From: Gymnorhina tibicen
Taxonomy: Eukaryota > Chordata > Aves > Passeriformes > Artamidae
DNA length: 64,000 nt
Direction of reading: 5' to 3'
Assembly (NCBI GenBank): GCA_013399875.1
Contig: VXAZ01007607.1
Location: 302,043-366,042 of the forward strand
In this document: positions 38,101 through 50,100 of the stretch, in pieces
How positions within the stretch are numbered: position 1 is the stretch's first letter
How the letters are laid out: each line of letters starts with the position of its first letter
Translations under genes and position numbers: made by a program
The notes under the pieces: generated by a model
The model's input: only the letters and a program-made list of their open reading frames with translations
Told to the model about the DNA's origin: nothing
Database searches by the model: none

Positions 38101-41100
38101 AGCTTGGAAAAGGGAATTTTGCTTGGGCAGGGAAATCGCAAAAAAAACCTTTATGGATTTAAATGCACACCTTAATTACACAGGAAACCTTTCTAGTGAG
38201 CTCAAGGCTACCTGGTGCTGCTGGGGAGCTATAAACCAGATTTATTCCAGATTTATTTATGCCTTGGCTTCCTCTGTTCCTGATTGTTCTCCTGGTGCTG
38301 GAAATCTTTAATAAACACTGAGCATCACTTGTCAAACTTTCTCTGATGTTGTACTTGAAAACCAAACCTGTTACTTTAATAATTAACTCTGAATATGCAT
38401 CAGGTATAATTCCTGCTGCAGGGAGGTAGGAATTTCTCCTGTAAGCAGGTTTTCCGCTCTGTAATTGAAGAGCAAATCCCTTGGACCTGGGAGTTGCGAG
38501 TTTGGAGAGGATGTTTTGAAATCTCAGCCTATCTTTGAAGCCTCTTATGTTGATTTCTTTACCAGGTGCCTTATCAAGCCGAGCCTTTCTTGTTTCAGGG
38601 AAAGGAACATTCCTGGTAAAATAGAGCGCTTGGAGATTAAGGATCTTCTAATGAAAGGTGCAGGAGGAGCTTGCTTCGCCGAGGAAAATCCCTAAAATAT
38701 CTCTAGAAAAAGATGAGTCACTGCTGCCTTCAAGTAAAAGGCATCCTTGGGAGGGGATCACCTGTGGGAATGTTTGTGTCTGACGGCGTTCACACAGCCA
38801 GGGATTAGGGAGGAATTGTTCTGAAACACCGGAATGGTCAAGGCACCGTGAGTTTGGTGTCCTGTGCTGCCCACACGAGGGACAGGAACGTGTAGCACAG
38901 GCCCGGGTAAAGGTGGGTTTGTGGCTGAGATATTGATAAAATTCATCCAGGAATGTTGTTTCCAGGATTTCTGTGCTGCTGGGCCTATCCGTGCCGAACT
39001 CAAACTGCTTTTGTTTGTCCCTTCCCATTGACACAGCTTCTTGTTGGTGCCTGATGCCTTTATAGCGCTTTTCCACGCCTGATGCTGTTTGTGGCCTGCC
39101 CAGGAGCTGAGCATAGGCAAGTGGAAAAGGTAGGGAAAGGGCAGGCCAGCAGGACAGAAGGTTTTCCAGCTGTTGAGAGGGATCAGGTCCTGCAAAGAGC
39201 TTGGTTTTGGCAGGAAGCTCCTCCCGCAGAGCTGTTGGTGTGGTTCTCCTGCTGCTCCCAGCGCCACGACTTCCCCGCTCCTCCCCTCTGCCTGTAACAC
39301 TGCTTTATTTTGCTTTTCCAGTCCCCAGGATCAATGGGCACCCCAAGCTGGACAGGCACCGTGAGCACCCCCCTGGCTACGACAGCTCCTCCACCATGAT
39401 GAGCAGCGAGCTGGAGTCCAGCAGCTTCATCGACTCCGAGGACGACGACAACACCAGCAGGTACAGCCCTGCCACGGGGACAGAGCTGGAAAAGCCTCTT
39501 GGCGTCTTCTTGGGCTCTTTCTGATCTCATCTTCTCTTTTTTCCCCTTTTTTTTTATTTTTATTTTCCTTTCATTTCTTTTTCTCCCTGTGTGATTTGAG
39601 CACTGGGTTTTGAGCATTCATCAGTGACATCGCTGCGTGCAATCGGTTCTTGGGTCACTGTCCAAGCCACTGTTCCAGCTGAAAGAAAAGTTCTGTTCCT
39701 CTCCCTTTTAATAGCAACAGTGGTCACATTTCAAGATCAAAGCACTGTGCAACTGCCTACCTGTTTATAAAGTAATGGTGTGAATATTAAAACAAAATAC
39801 TGTCAGCACAGATGCCTAATAAGTGTGCACTTCACTGGAGCTCAATTATGAAGGAATTCCTGGGTAATTGCATAGTCTGAGACCTATGAGCAGTTCAGGA
39901 ATTCATCAAAGTTAAAGCTGTTGCAAAGGCAGCCTGGGCTGCCATATATTTATGGCTTCTTCATTATTTCTTTCTTTTGTGCAGACAGAGAGAGTGTGAA
40001 TTATTCCCCACTTGAAAAATGCCTCTCATTTCAAGACATCTCTGTTATAGCTAAAGATAATTTTGTTTTTCCTTAAGAAGTCTGTAAGCCAGTACATTTC
40101 TTGGATTCAAAATACTTCTTTTCATGGATGTAAAATCAATCAAAGTGATTTTTCTTCCTTTTCCTGGCCACATTCTCTAGAATATTCTTCCTTTTCCTGG
40201 CCACTGGCTCTAGGGCTGTTGTTCATCCCAACGGACTATGAAAATCCATGATGGGTTTGTCAGAGAACAGCAGGGTGACAGATCTCTGGTGGGTCACAGG
40301 GATCTGCAGCTAAAACAAATAAGGCAGAACATGGTATTTTTAATGAAACCAGCAAAGAGCAGCTACTCCTGGAGATACTGAACCCCTTACTGTGTTTGCA
40401 GACGTGATCAGCTTGTGGATCTTGGTGGATCTCTTGGGTCTTGGAGTTGGTCAGGGCTTCAAGATTCCACAATTCTGATTAAAGGCTGTTGGGTTTCCAA
40501 AGGGTTGAAAGGGTGACTAAAGGCACATTGAAGATTTCACCCTGAATTAGTTTAAAGAACTTATTTTGCAGTCCCAGTGAAGTGCAAGGTGTCCCTTCAC
40601 ATGGCAGGGGTTGGAATGGGATGAGTTTGAAGTCCCTTCCAACCCAAACCATTCCGTGATGAAGTTGCCAACACCTGGAGATACAGAAAATCATTGTACA
40701 TAAACCAGATATAAATAGATATAGGAAAGATATTAAAAAATCCCCCTTCTGGATGTGCTTCAGCTGGATAGTCACGTGCACGGAGGGTTGGCAAGATCAC
40801 CCCTTACCCTGAATGCACCCTGAGCCTTCCCAAACCCTTTAGGGCTTCGAGCCCTCCTTCCCTCCCTCAAAACTGGAGCCCACAACAACAATAACAACAA
40901 CAACCACCCTGCTCATGATTTGGGTTTCTTGTAAATAAATGCATCATTTCCATGGCAGCCAGCTGTGCAGGGGGGCAGGATTAGCACAGGCAGGGTGGCC
41001 ACCGAGGCACATTAGAGCAGACCCAGCAAAACCTTTGCGTATGAATAAAATAAAACTTCCTGAGTCTGACCCGGGGAAGAAGGAGATTCTTCGAAGCTGC

Positions 41101-44100
41101 TGCGCCTGCCTTTCCCTCTGGAGGCTGGGGCAGGAGCTTTTGGCACAGGGAAGAGCTGCCAGGCCAGCTAGTCAGGAAGAACCACTCAAAGGAATGCTCC
41201 AAGGTATGCTGTTGTGTTCCAGGGATGATGTTCTCAGGCACGGGAGAGATTGTGCTGGCAGGGAGAGGTTTTCTGTAGAGGCAAATCAGGCAAAGAGCAA
41301 ATGGAGAAGGCTCCAGAGCTGCTGCAGACACCAGCCTGGGGACAGAGGGGTCTGAGGGGTGAGTTTGGTGCGTGGCAGCTGGCGGGTTCTGGTGGCAGGA
41401 GCTGCTTTGTGAAGGAGGCTGGGCAGGGAGGGGGCGCCGAGGGAGGAAATCGGATGGAAAGGATGGTGCTGTCCTGGAAGGGAAGAGGTTGTGAGGCTGG
41501 GATGCTTTTCTGGCTCTGTTTGGCAGGGTTTTATTCTAACTCAGAGCAGGGCTGGGTAATTCCCAGCCCAAGGAAGTTCTGTTAAGGAATAATGTCTTGT
41601 TTTGGTGAATTAAGCTGTTCACAGACACTCCAGGACAGCGCAGAGTGACAGTGGGAGCACAATAATTTATTTCCTTTCTTTTCAGAGTGGGATATAATTG
41701 AATGTTTGCATTGCTTGCAGGTAGGATTTTGAACACAGGGTGATGTAGGGAACTTCACAATAGAAGTCTTTTTTCCTGTCTTCTCTTAGGTCTGACAGAT
41801 CTGACATCTGTAGCTGTAGGATTATTGTCAGCAGTTGCTGCTCTCAGTTCAGTGTAACTAAAATAATTCACTGCAAAAATTGATGGTGTTTATTTCTCAT
41901 TTCAGAAATTACCATAATTTCTTTCTAAGCCATATGGATAAGCTTTCTTTAACGAGTGTTTCCTTTTTTTTCCCTTCCTTTGGGGATTAAAAATGGACAA
42001 AAGATTATTACAATTATTATTATTATTGCTCCTGTTGTTACTATTATTGCAGTATTTTTAAAAATCTGTGGTATTTATTGACCTTTGTGTTAGAAGTGCA
42101 GTCAGGGTTTTGGGCAGTGGCTGGTGCAGGAAATTAATTGCTAGTGATAACTCCAGATTTGTTTTTCATCTTTGCACTTTACTTGTCTCAAAAGCTCAAA
42201 TTTACCATCTTGTCTTGCTCATCCAATTGTGATAACAACAACTTTTACCCAGTATTTCTGGGGATGCTTCAGAGAGCAAAATATTCCTCATTTGAGTCGT
42301 TTTGAGCTGCTTTTTAGCATCCAGATGCTCCCAGAATATTAAGGATTCAGCAAGGATGCATTAAGGCTGTGGATTGAGCAGAAATTACACGGAGAGACGA
42401 TGAAATGTGCCACAGCTACATGAAATTAGGTGTAAAAATGTTCCTTGCAGAGCCTTCTGATCATCAGTTTCGTGCAGCTGATGTGAGAGGCAGTTTTAGC
42501 TCCAATTTTGCCCTGAAATGTTTTGTGTCCTCCTGAACTGAAGCTGAGCTGGGGCTTTTCTGAGGAGCTGGTGCTCATCCTTCCATCCTGCTGCTGAGCA
42601 GAACGGCAAAAATACAGCAGAGAACAACTTCACCTCTCTCGTGTTGTCACCTGGTGACAGAAGCTCCGAGATTTGCCAAGAAACTCTGGTTTTGCTGGTT
42701 TAATTTGAGAGAAAACTGCCCTTTCAAAGAGCAGGCAGCTTCACTGTGGGGTGAGCAACGTGCCTTGGCTTTCCTCGGATTCTCCTGAACTGGGAAGTTT
42801 TAGCTGAATCCTCTGATGAGGGGTTCTGGGAGGGAAGAGGAGGGAGAAGGAAATGGGAGAGGAAGCAGGAAGGGGGAGAATATTGATAGCAGAATATAAG
42901 AGGAGGTTTTTTTGTGTCGATCTTTGGTGCTTTCCAGAAGAGGTGGATGTTGAACAAGCCCAGATTTGGGAGCCCCGTGGCTGAGACCTCTTTTCTTTCT
43001 CCTGCTGGAAGGTAAAACCTCCCAACCCCAGGTGCTGTTGCACCAGCCAGGAATTATCACATTTTGGATCTCTTTTTGAAAAATCCCACCTCTTGGCTCT
43101 TCCATTCCCCTGGCTGGGAGGGGAGGAAGGAGTGTGTGAGGTTAACATGCCTGAAATAGTTGTGCGAACTCGAAGGGAATGCCAGGAGATTCACACCCTC
43201 TGAGCAGCTCCAGCATCTGCAGGGCTGATGCTGGATGAAAACAGCCCCATCTCAGGCCACAGGGGTTTGCTGTGCTCTCAGGACACCGAGCTCCCTTTTT
43301 GGAGCTGCTGGGATCGAGTTTTTGAGGTATTCTCACATTCCTGCGTGTGGAACTTGGAATCCAGAGATGTGGAAATGGGGAAAAGCCTGGCACTTTTTGC
43401 TTTGTGTTATATAAGGTTGGATTTTTTAATCTTGGTTAATGATGGAGCATTGCTTTGTCTTCTTTTTTTTTGCCATTCTTAACGTAATAAATAGAGGAGA
43501 GATGTCTCTGTGGTGGTATCTTGATAATCTAGGCTTTGTGCCAGGCTCCTGAAATTAATTTGGGCAAATCCATTTCTGTCTCATTCCACTCTCTGTAAAA
43601 TGAGGATGATTAATGCTCCAAACCTCTTAAAAGATCTTAAAGATTTATGTGTAAAATGTGGCACGTTTAGGTTCTGCAGGTTTGAAGGGCCTGGAAAAAA
43701 CCCACAGCAAAATAAAACTAACATAAGATGTGAAGGTAAATCATATTCACTGTGCCCCTGTCAATTATTTCTGTTTGATTTCTTTAAATTCAAGCCTCAT
43801 TCTTAAATTCCTGGTAACAGTGGGAGAAAATACAGCAGCACCATGACAGGACTCACAAAAATGAGCATTAAGGGTTGCACTCAGAGCTGCTCCCAGAAGA
43901 AAACAAGTGCTAAATTATACCCTGTAATATTAAATTATTAATCTGATCCCCGCTGCCGTTTAGCTGGAATCTTCTCCGTGTCCGTGTGATTTCCCCTCTC
44001 CTGCTGCTGCAGGAATCAGCTCCTTCTGGCAGGAAATGCAGGTGGCTGAGCCTTGCAGGGGTGACATTTGCTCTGCTTCCCCTCAGGTTGAGCAGCTCCA

Positions 44101-47100
44101 CGGAGCAGAGCACCTCATCCCGGCTCATCCGGAAGCACAAACGCCGGAGGAGGAAACAAAGGATGCGGCAGATTGACAGGGTAAGGTTGGCACCAGCGTT
44201 ATCCAAGTGATTTTTGAGCGGAGCCGTTGACTCAGGAAGGGATCCAGGACAGGTCTGTGCCTGTTGAATTCACTGGGAAGGCTCCCCGTGGCTCCAGTCT
44301 GAGCTAAATCTCTGCATTTGAAGTTCTGCGGATCCAAAGTCAAGTTCTCGCCTCTCCCTTTCTCCTTTCACTGTTCAGTGATCCCATTTCGTGCCTTTTC
44401 CAAGACCAGTCTGGAGGAGAAGCTCCATTGTGATGTGGGAGGGGGTATGAGGTGCCCTGAGACTGCATCCTGGTGGAAGGAGAAATCCAGGTTTATAGGA
44501 AATCCCAAATCTTTTCCTGTGCCCTTTCCTGTGCCAGTCCTTGGCAGCAGGGTGAGGGTGACCCCAGGGACAGACTCCTGAAGTAACTGTTTTGTTCTCC
44601 CATAAATCTCAGTCCTCACACATTAAAGAATGAACTGACACACACTTTATCACAGGGTAGTGTTTTAGAAGATCTTTGATAAGCACCTTTGTATTTCATT
44701 TTGGAGGCAGGGGAGCGTCCATCCTCTCACTTCCTGCCGGATCGTGTGCTGTTCACTCCTCCCTTTAGGGAGGAGCTGTGGGTGCAATAATTCACACTCC
44801 ACTGGGCACTTCAGGATTTCAATGTTTGCCTGTCAGTCACAGCCAGGAAGCAGAAATGATTCATGTGCAGTTCAGCTGAGAAACCTCAATCTAGGAACGT
44901 GCTCTGTGTGTTTTGTCATCAAACCTTTGGAGAAAGCGCAGACTGTGTTCAGATTTCTCTCCTTAAAAGTTTCTAAATGAAGCATAATTTTGAGGAAGAC
45001 GCAGTAATTTCTGGATGCCTTTCAACTGGAAACCTGTTAATCAATTCCTGAGAGGAGGTAATCCTCAACAGTTCTTACTCTGAGCCGTTTAAAACCTTGA
45101 GACTTCTCTGTTGTGTTTTGCAGTCGTCTTCGTTCAGCAGCATCACTGACTCCACCATGTCCCTAAACATCATCACTGTCACGCTCAACATGGGTAAGAG
45201 GACAAGCCACGTTTTTTTATGATGAATTTCAAGTGGTAGGGATGTGTTTTGTGATGGTGTGGGAGCCTTTGGAGCCAGGGAAGAGTTCCTTGGTTTGAAA
45301 GGATGCCAGGTGAATAAAGGGAATGGCAACGGAGAGTTGCTGCTGTGTTGACTGTGCCTGGATTCCTAATCCAGAACTGGCTTAGTCCTGGGCCATTTTC
45401 ACCAACAGAGCAGTGTTCCTTCCCGGGAAGGAGCTGGAGCTCCAGGATGTGGAGGGATTAGGGTAGAAGGGCACTGGAGGTTTGCCTTTCTGCTGCTCAT
45501 GTGTTTTCGTTGCTCAGCCAGACAGAAATGTGCAGGGCTGCCAGTGAATTCAGCACCTTTCAGTAGCAGCAAACCTTTCCTGCCTCTCTGACAAGTGGAA
45601 CCAGAATTGCTTCATGTGAGCAGTGATAATTTCCAGGTGTGGACACGTCTTTTCAGAGCTCTTCCTCTCGCTGGTTTTTTTTTTTTTAATGTAACACTGT
45701 CTTGGATGAGAGAATCCTGTCTTTAGCAGCCTTCCCCTGAAGGTGCCAGGCAAATACTCATCGTTAGAGCAGCCTGAGATCACTGCAAGTCAAACCTGGC
45801 CCCGCGGACATGTTGAGAGATGTTTCAAAGCTGAAGCAGCCTCGCTCTTTGCTATGATTCCAACCACTTTGTCTGCTTTTTTTTCTCCCTCTCCCCACCC
45901 TCCACTTTGTGTCCACGTAGAAAAGTACAACTTCCTGGGAATCAGCATCGTGGGACAGAGCAATGACCGGGGGGATGGTGGCATCTACATCGGCTCCATC
46001 ATGAAAGGAGGGGCGGTGGCAGCGGACGGGCGCATCGAGCCGGGGGACATGCTGCTGCAGGTGGGTCCCTGTCCCCAAATCCTGCTGCTGTGCTCAGCCA
46101 CGCCACCAGCCCCACGGGCTTTAGCAACCAGGGGACGCAGTTTGTTGATACGCAGAGAAACGTGGCACAAGGATCACTGAAATCGGGGATCCCTTCGCGA
46201 TGCGCTCTGAGAAACGGCGTCTCTGCAGCTGCTCCAAGGAATGGCAGCAGCGACCAGGGAGATAAATTGGGGGATTTAATTAAGTGATTAAAACATCTTT
46301 GACTTTGCTGCCGCAAAGCCTGACCTCTGCTTTCTGCACCCTTTCAGGTGAATGATGTCAATTTTGAGAACATGAGCAATGACGATGCCGTTCGGGTGTT
46401 ACGGGAAATAGTCTCCAAGCCAGGGTGAGCACGTCACAAAACCTCCTCCTGTTTGTCCTCCGTGTGCAGTTGGGGCTGGGAAAACCTCAGAGAAGTCATC
46501 ATTTTGATGTCCATCAGCATGCCTGATCTCAACTGTGAACTTCTCAGTGTAAACGATGAGTAGGTGAGGTTGTTTCTGGCCAAAACCAACACAAATGAGG
46601 AGTTGCCTGGTTTCAGCAGCACTGTTTGTTTATGTGATGAGCATTTTAATATCTCAAGAGCTGATCACCCAACAGATTTCTCCAACAGTGCTCATCACCT
46701 GTGTGCAAAACCAGGAACATCCTGATGTGCTTCATACTGAAAATATTACAAAGCTTCTCAAAACCATTCTCAGAATGTACTTGACAACTGCTGGATAGGA
46801 ATAAATTTGTTTCAAATAGTTCTTGTAGCAGTTCCAGCTCTGTAGGAGAGTTAAAGAGTTCTCCTTCCCTGTTTTCTTTCTTCCCAGACCTATCAGCCTA
46901 ACAGTAGCCAAATGCTGGGACCCTACTCCCAGGAGTTATTTCACCATCCCCAGGGGTGAGTACACGTTTGGGCTCTTTGCTGGGTTCCTGGGGAGCCCTC
47001 AAGGTCTGGAATATTTTCACTTACTCTGGCATCTAAACAGATTCTGCCGGTTCAGTTCTTTTATTTGTTTGCTTTTCTTTTGGGAGCCTGGGGTTCAAGA

Positions 47101-50100
47101 TAACTTTTTCTGAGATTCCACTGCCCGCTGAATTCCTGGGAGTTTTTCTCTTGGTTCAGATCTTTGGATCAAGCTCCTAACGTTTTGGGAGGTGATATTA
47201 ACCTTGCAGTTGATAAAAGATTTAGAGATAACTATATAAAAAAGTCTTGTTTTCTCACACGTGCACTTCTTAGAGAGAATTTAAACCAAGTGTTTTGAAA
47301 ATGTGAGGGAAGCACCAGTGATACACGTAAAACACTTTGAAAATGATCTCATGTTCAGTAGCAGTGAAAGATCTGTGCTCCTGTGACAATCACAGCTGCC
47401 TCCTGCTGGTGAGGGCTGTGCTGGTGGTGCTGGAACCGGTTTGTTCCCAGTCCACAGAAGATGAGGGGGGCATTGAAGATGAGGGTGGAATAAAAACAAC
47501 AGACTGGTGCAGACTGTGGGAGCTCACTCCCGTGAAAGCCTTAGGAAAGCCATTGAAACAACAAGAGAACCAAGAGAAAACCCCTCAGATCTTTCAAAGT
47601 CTTGATGTTTGCTCCAAGTCTGACCCTGTTTTGCTGTCCCTTTGTGGTGGTGCAGACTATGGGACCTCACTCCCACCAAACCCGTAGAAAAACCATTGAA
47701 ATAAGAAGAGAACAAGAGAAAACCCCTCAGATTTCTCAAAATCCTGGTGTTTCCTGCAAGTCTGCCCCCGTTTTTCTGTCCCTTTGTGGCAGTGCAGACT
47801 ACAGGACCTCATTCCTATGAAACCCTTAGGAAAACCAGAGAATTAAGAGAAACCCCTCAAAATCCTGGTGTTTGCTCCAAGTCTGACCCCATTTTCTGTC
47901 CCTTGTGGTGGTGCAGACTACAGGACCTCATTCCTATGAAACCCTTAGGAAAACCAGAGAAACAACAAGAGAAAACCCCTCAGATTTCTCAGACTCATGG
48001 TGTTTCCTGCAAGTCTGACCTCGTTTTGCTGTCCTTTTGTGGCGGTGCAGACTACAGGACCTCACTCCTGTGAAACCCTTAGGAAAAGCAGAGAAACAAC
48101 AAGAGAACCAAGAGAAAACCCCTCAGATCTTTCAAAGTCTTGATGTTTGCTCCAAGTCTGACCCTGTTTTGCTGTCCCTTTGTGGCGGTGCAGACTACAG
48201 GACCTCACTCCTGTGAAACCCTTAGGAAAAGCAGAGAAACAACAAGAGAACCAAGAGAAAACCCCTCAGATCTTTCAAAGTCTTGATGTTTGCTCCAAGT
48301 CTGACCCTGTTTTGCTGTCCCTTTGTGGCGGTGCAGACTATGGGACCTCACTCTGTGAAACTCGTAGGAAAGCCATTGAAACAACAAGAGAACCAAGAGA
48401 AAACCCCTCAGATCTTTCAAAGTCTTGATGTTTGCTCCAAGTCTGACCCTGTTTTGCTGTCCCTTTGTGGCGGTGCAGACTACAGGACCTCACTCCTGTG
48501 AAACCCTTAGGAAAACCAGAGAAACAAGAGAAAACCCTCAAAATCCTGGTGTTTCCTGCAAATCTGACCCCATTTTCTGCCCCTTTGTGGCGGCGCAGAC
48601 TATGCGACCTCACTCCCACCAAACCTGTAGAAAAACCCCTGAAACAACAAGAGAACAAGAGAAAACCCCTCAGATCTTTCAAAGTCTTGATGTTTGCTCC
48701 AAGTCTGACCCCATTTTCTGCCCCTTTGTGGCGGTGCAGACTATGCGACCTCACTCCCACCAAACCCGTAGAAAAACCATCGAAACGAGAAAAGAACAAG
48801 AGAAAACCCCTCAGATCTTTCAAAGTCCTGATGTTTGCTGCGAACTGACCCCCGTTTCCCCTGTGCCTTCCGTCCGCAGCTGAGCCGGTGCGGCCGATCG
48901 ACCCCGCGGCGTGGATCTCTCATACCACGGCCATGACGGGAGCGTACCCCCGTTACGGTATGAGCCCCTCCATGAGCATCACCACATCTACCAGCTCCTC
49001 ACTAACAAGCTCAATTCCCGAGTCGGAAAGTAAGTCACCCCCTGGCCGGCCCAGGGCAGGGGGCTGCTCGGGGCCTGCAGGGCCCGGCCCACGGGCACAC
49101 GGCGACAGCGGCGGCGCCGGCCAGGCCTTGGAGGGTTTCTCACGCTTGGGGAAAAGCAGGAGAACTTTTGACCAAGGTCGGAGGTTGACGTAGAGGTCTT
49201 TTGGCGGGGTTTTGTCTCAGGAAGGAGAGGGTGCTGGCGGTTTTTGAAGATAGGCTCAGGTTTATCCCCCCGCCTCGGGTGGATGGGAGAGCTCCCTCCT
49301 CGCTTTAGTTGGTTTCAATAAATTTCAGCAGCGACGTTAAGTGTTTCGTTCAGGAGGTCCTTCCCTGCTATTCACACGGCCTTCTTTGATACTTTTTGAT
49401 CCTTTTTTATGCTTTTTTTTTTTTTTCTATTTCTGGAATTTATTGAGCAAGCTAAAACCAAGTTTAGCATCCCACATGAAATTATGGTTAAGACTTCAAC
49501 CTTCTTCCTGGTTTGTCTGTTTGTGGCGGTCTAAAGGAGTCACGTGCACGAAACCAGGAGGTTATCATGATTCAGAGAGGTTTCTTTAATTGAAAAGCCT
49601 CTCCGTTCACTCTAAACACACAGAATCTTCTGAATTGGATCTCACCAGGATCACTGAGTCCAGGTCTTAAGTGAGTGGCCCAAACAGGGATTAAACCCAC
49701 GGCCTCGGGTGTTATTAACACCAACTCCTTACCTTGGAAAATTTGTTTAAGGAATGTTAGCCCTTCCTTTCTTTTACTCAAAACGACACTTTGAGGATTT
49801 CAAAAGCGTGGCATTGGTTGTAAAATGCCTCGGATTTTATAAGCTGGAATTCCACCTCTCCTAGGAGGGAAAGGCCAGATTTTTTTTTTGGTAGGTGTTT
49901 TTAGCTATCAGGCAGCACCAGTGAGGGGAAAAAATCTGCAGTAGGAAGCAAGTGAGCCCCTTTCCTGCTGGCTGCTTTATCCTGAGATGTGTTTTGAGCC
50001 TTACAGGTACTGCTGGAATCCAGTGTCTCTGCTGATTGCTGTGAAACGAGTCTGTATTCAGCATTCCTCTTGAACAATTCATGTATCCCGTGCCTTGATT

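Larger units (their letters stand above)
39461..44086 (+). other. DVL1: DVL1 intron 5
   Basis: 4.6 kb, no exon seen. It holds a short CR1 3' end (about 40580-40665), a 33-bp direct duplication (40152-40217), a CAA-rich patch near 40885 and an ATT-rich patch (about 42009-42052). The rest shows nothing recognisable. Confidence 0.8.

Noticed and set aside
39322..39327. Alternative acceptor six bases into exon 5
   Set aside because: Its use would remove six bases after a split codon but start the exon GAT, putting G with GA and breaking the conserved RINGH match; the first AG restores the family sequence.
47513..48883. Regular repeats read as a CRISPR array or repeat protein
   Set aside because: Units are contiguous without unique spacers, the genome is vertebrate, and the unit length is mostly not a multiple of three, so no repeat protein is kept in frame.
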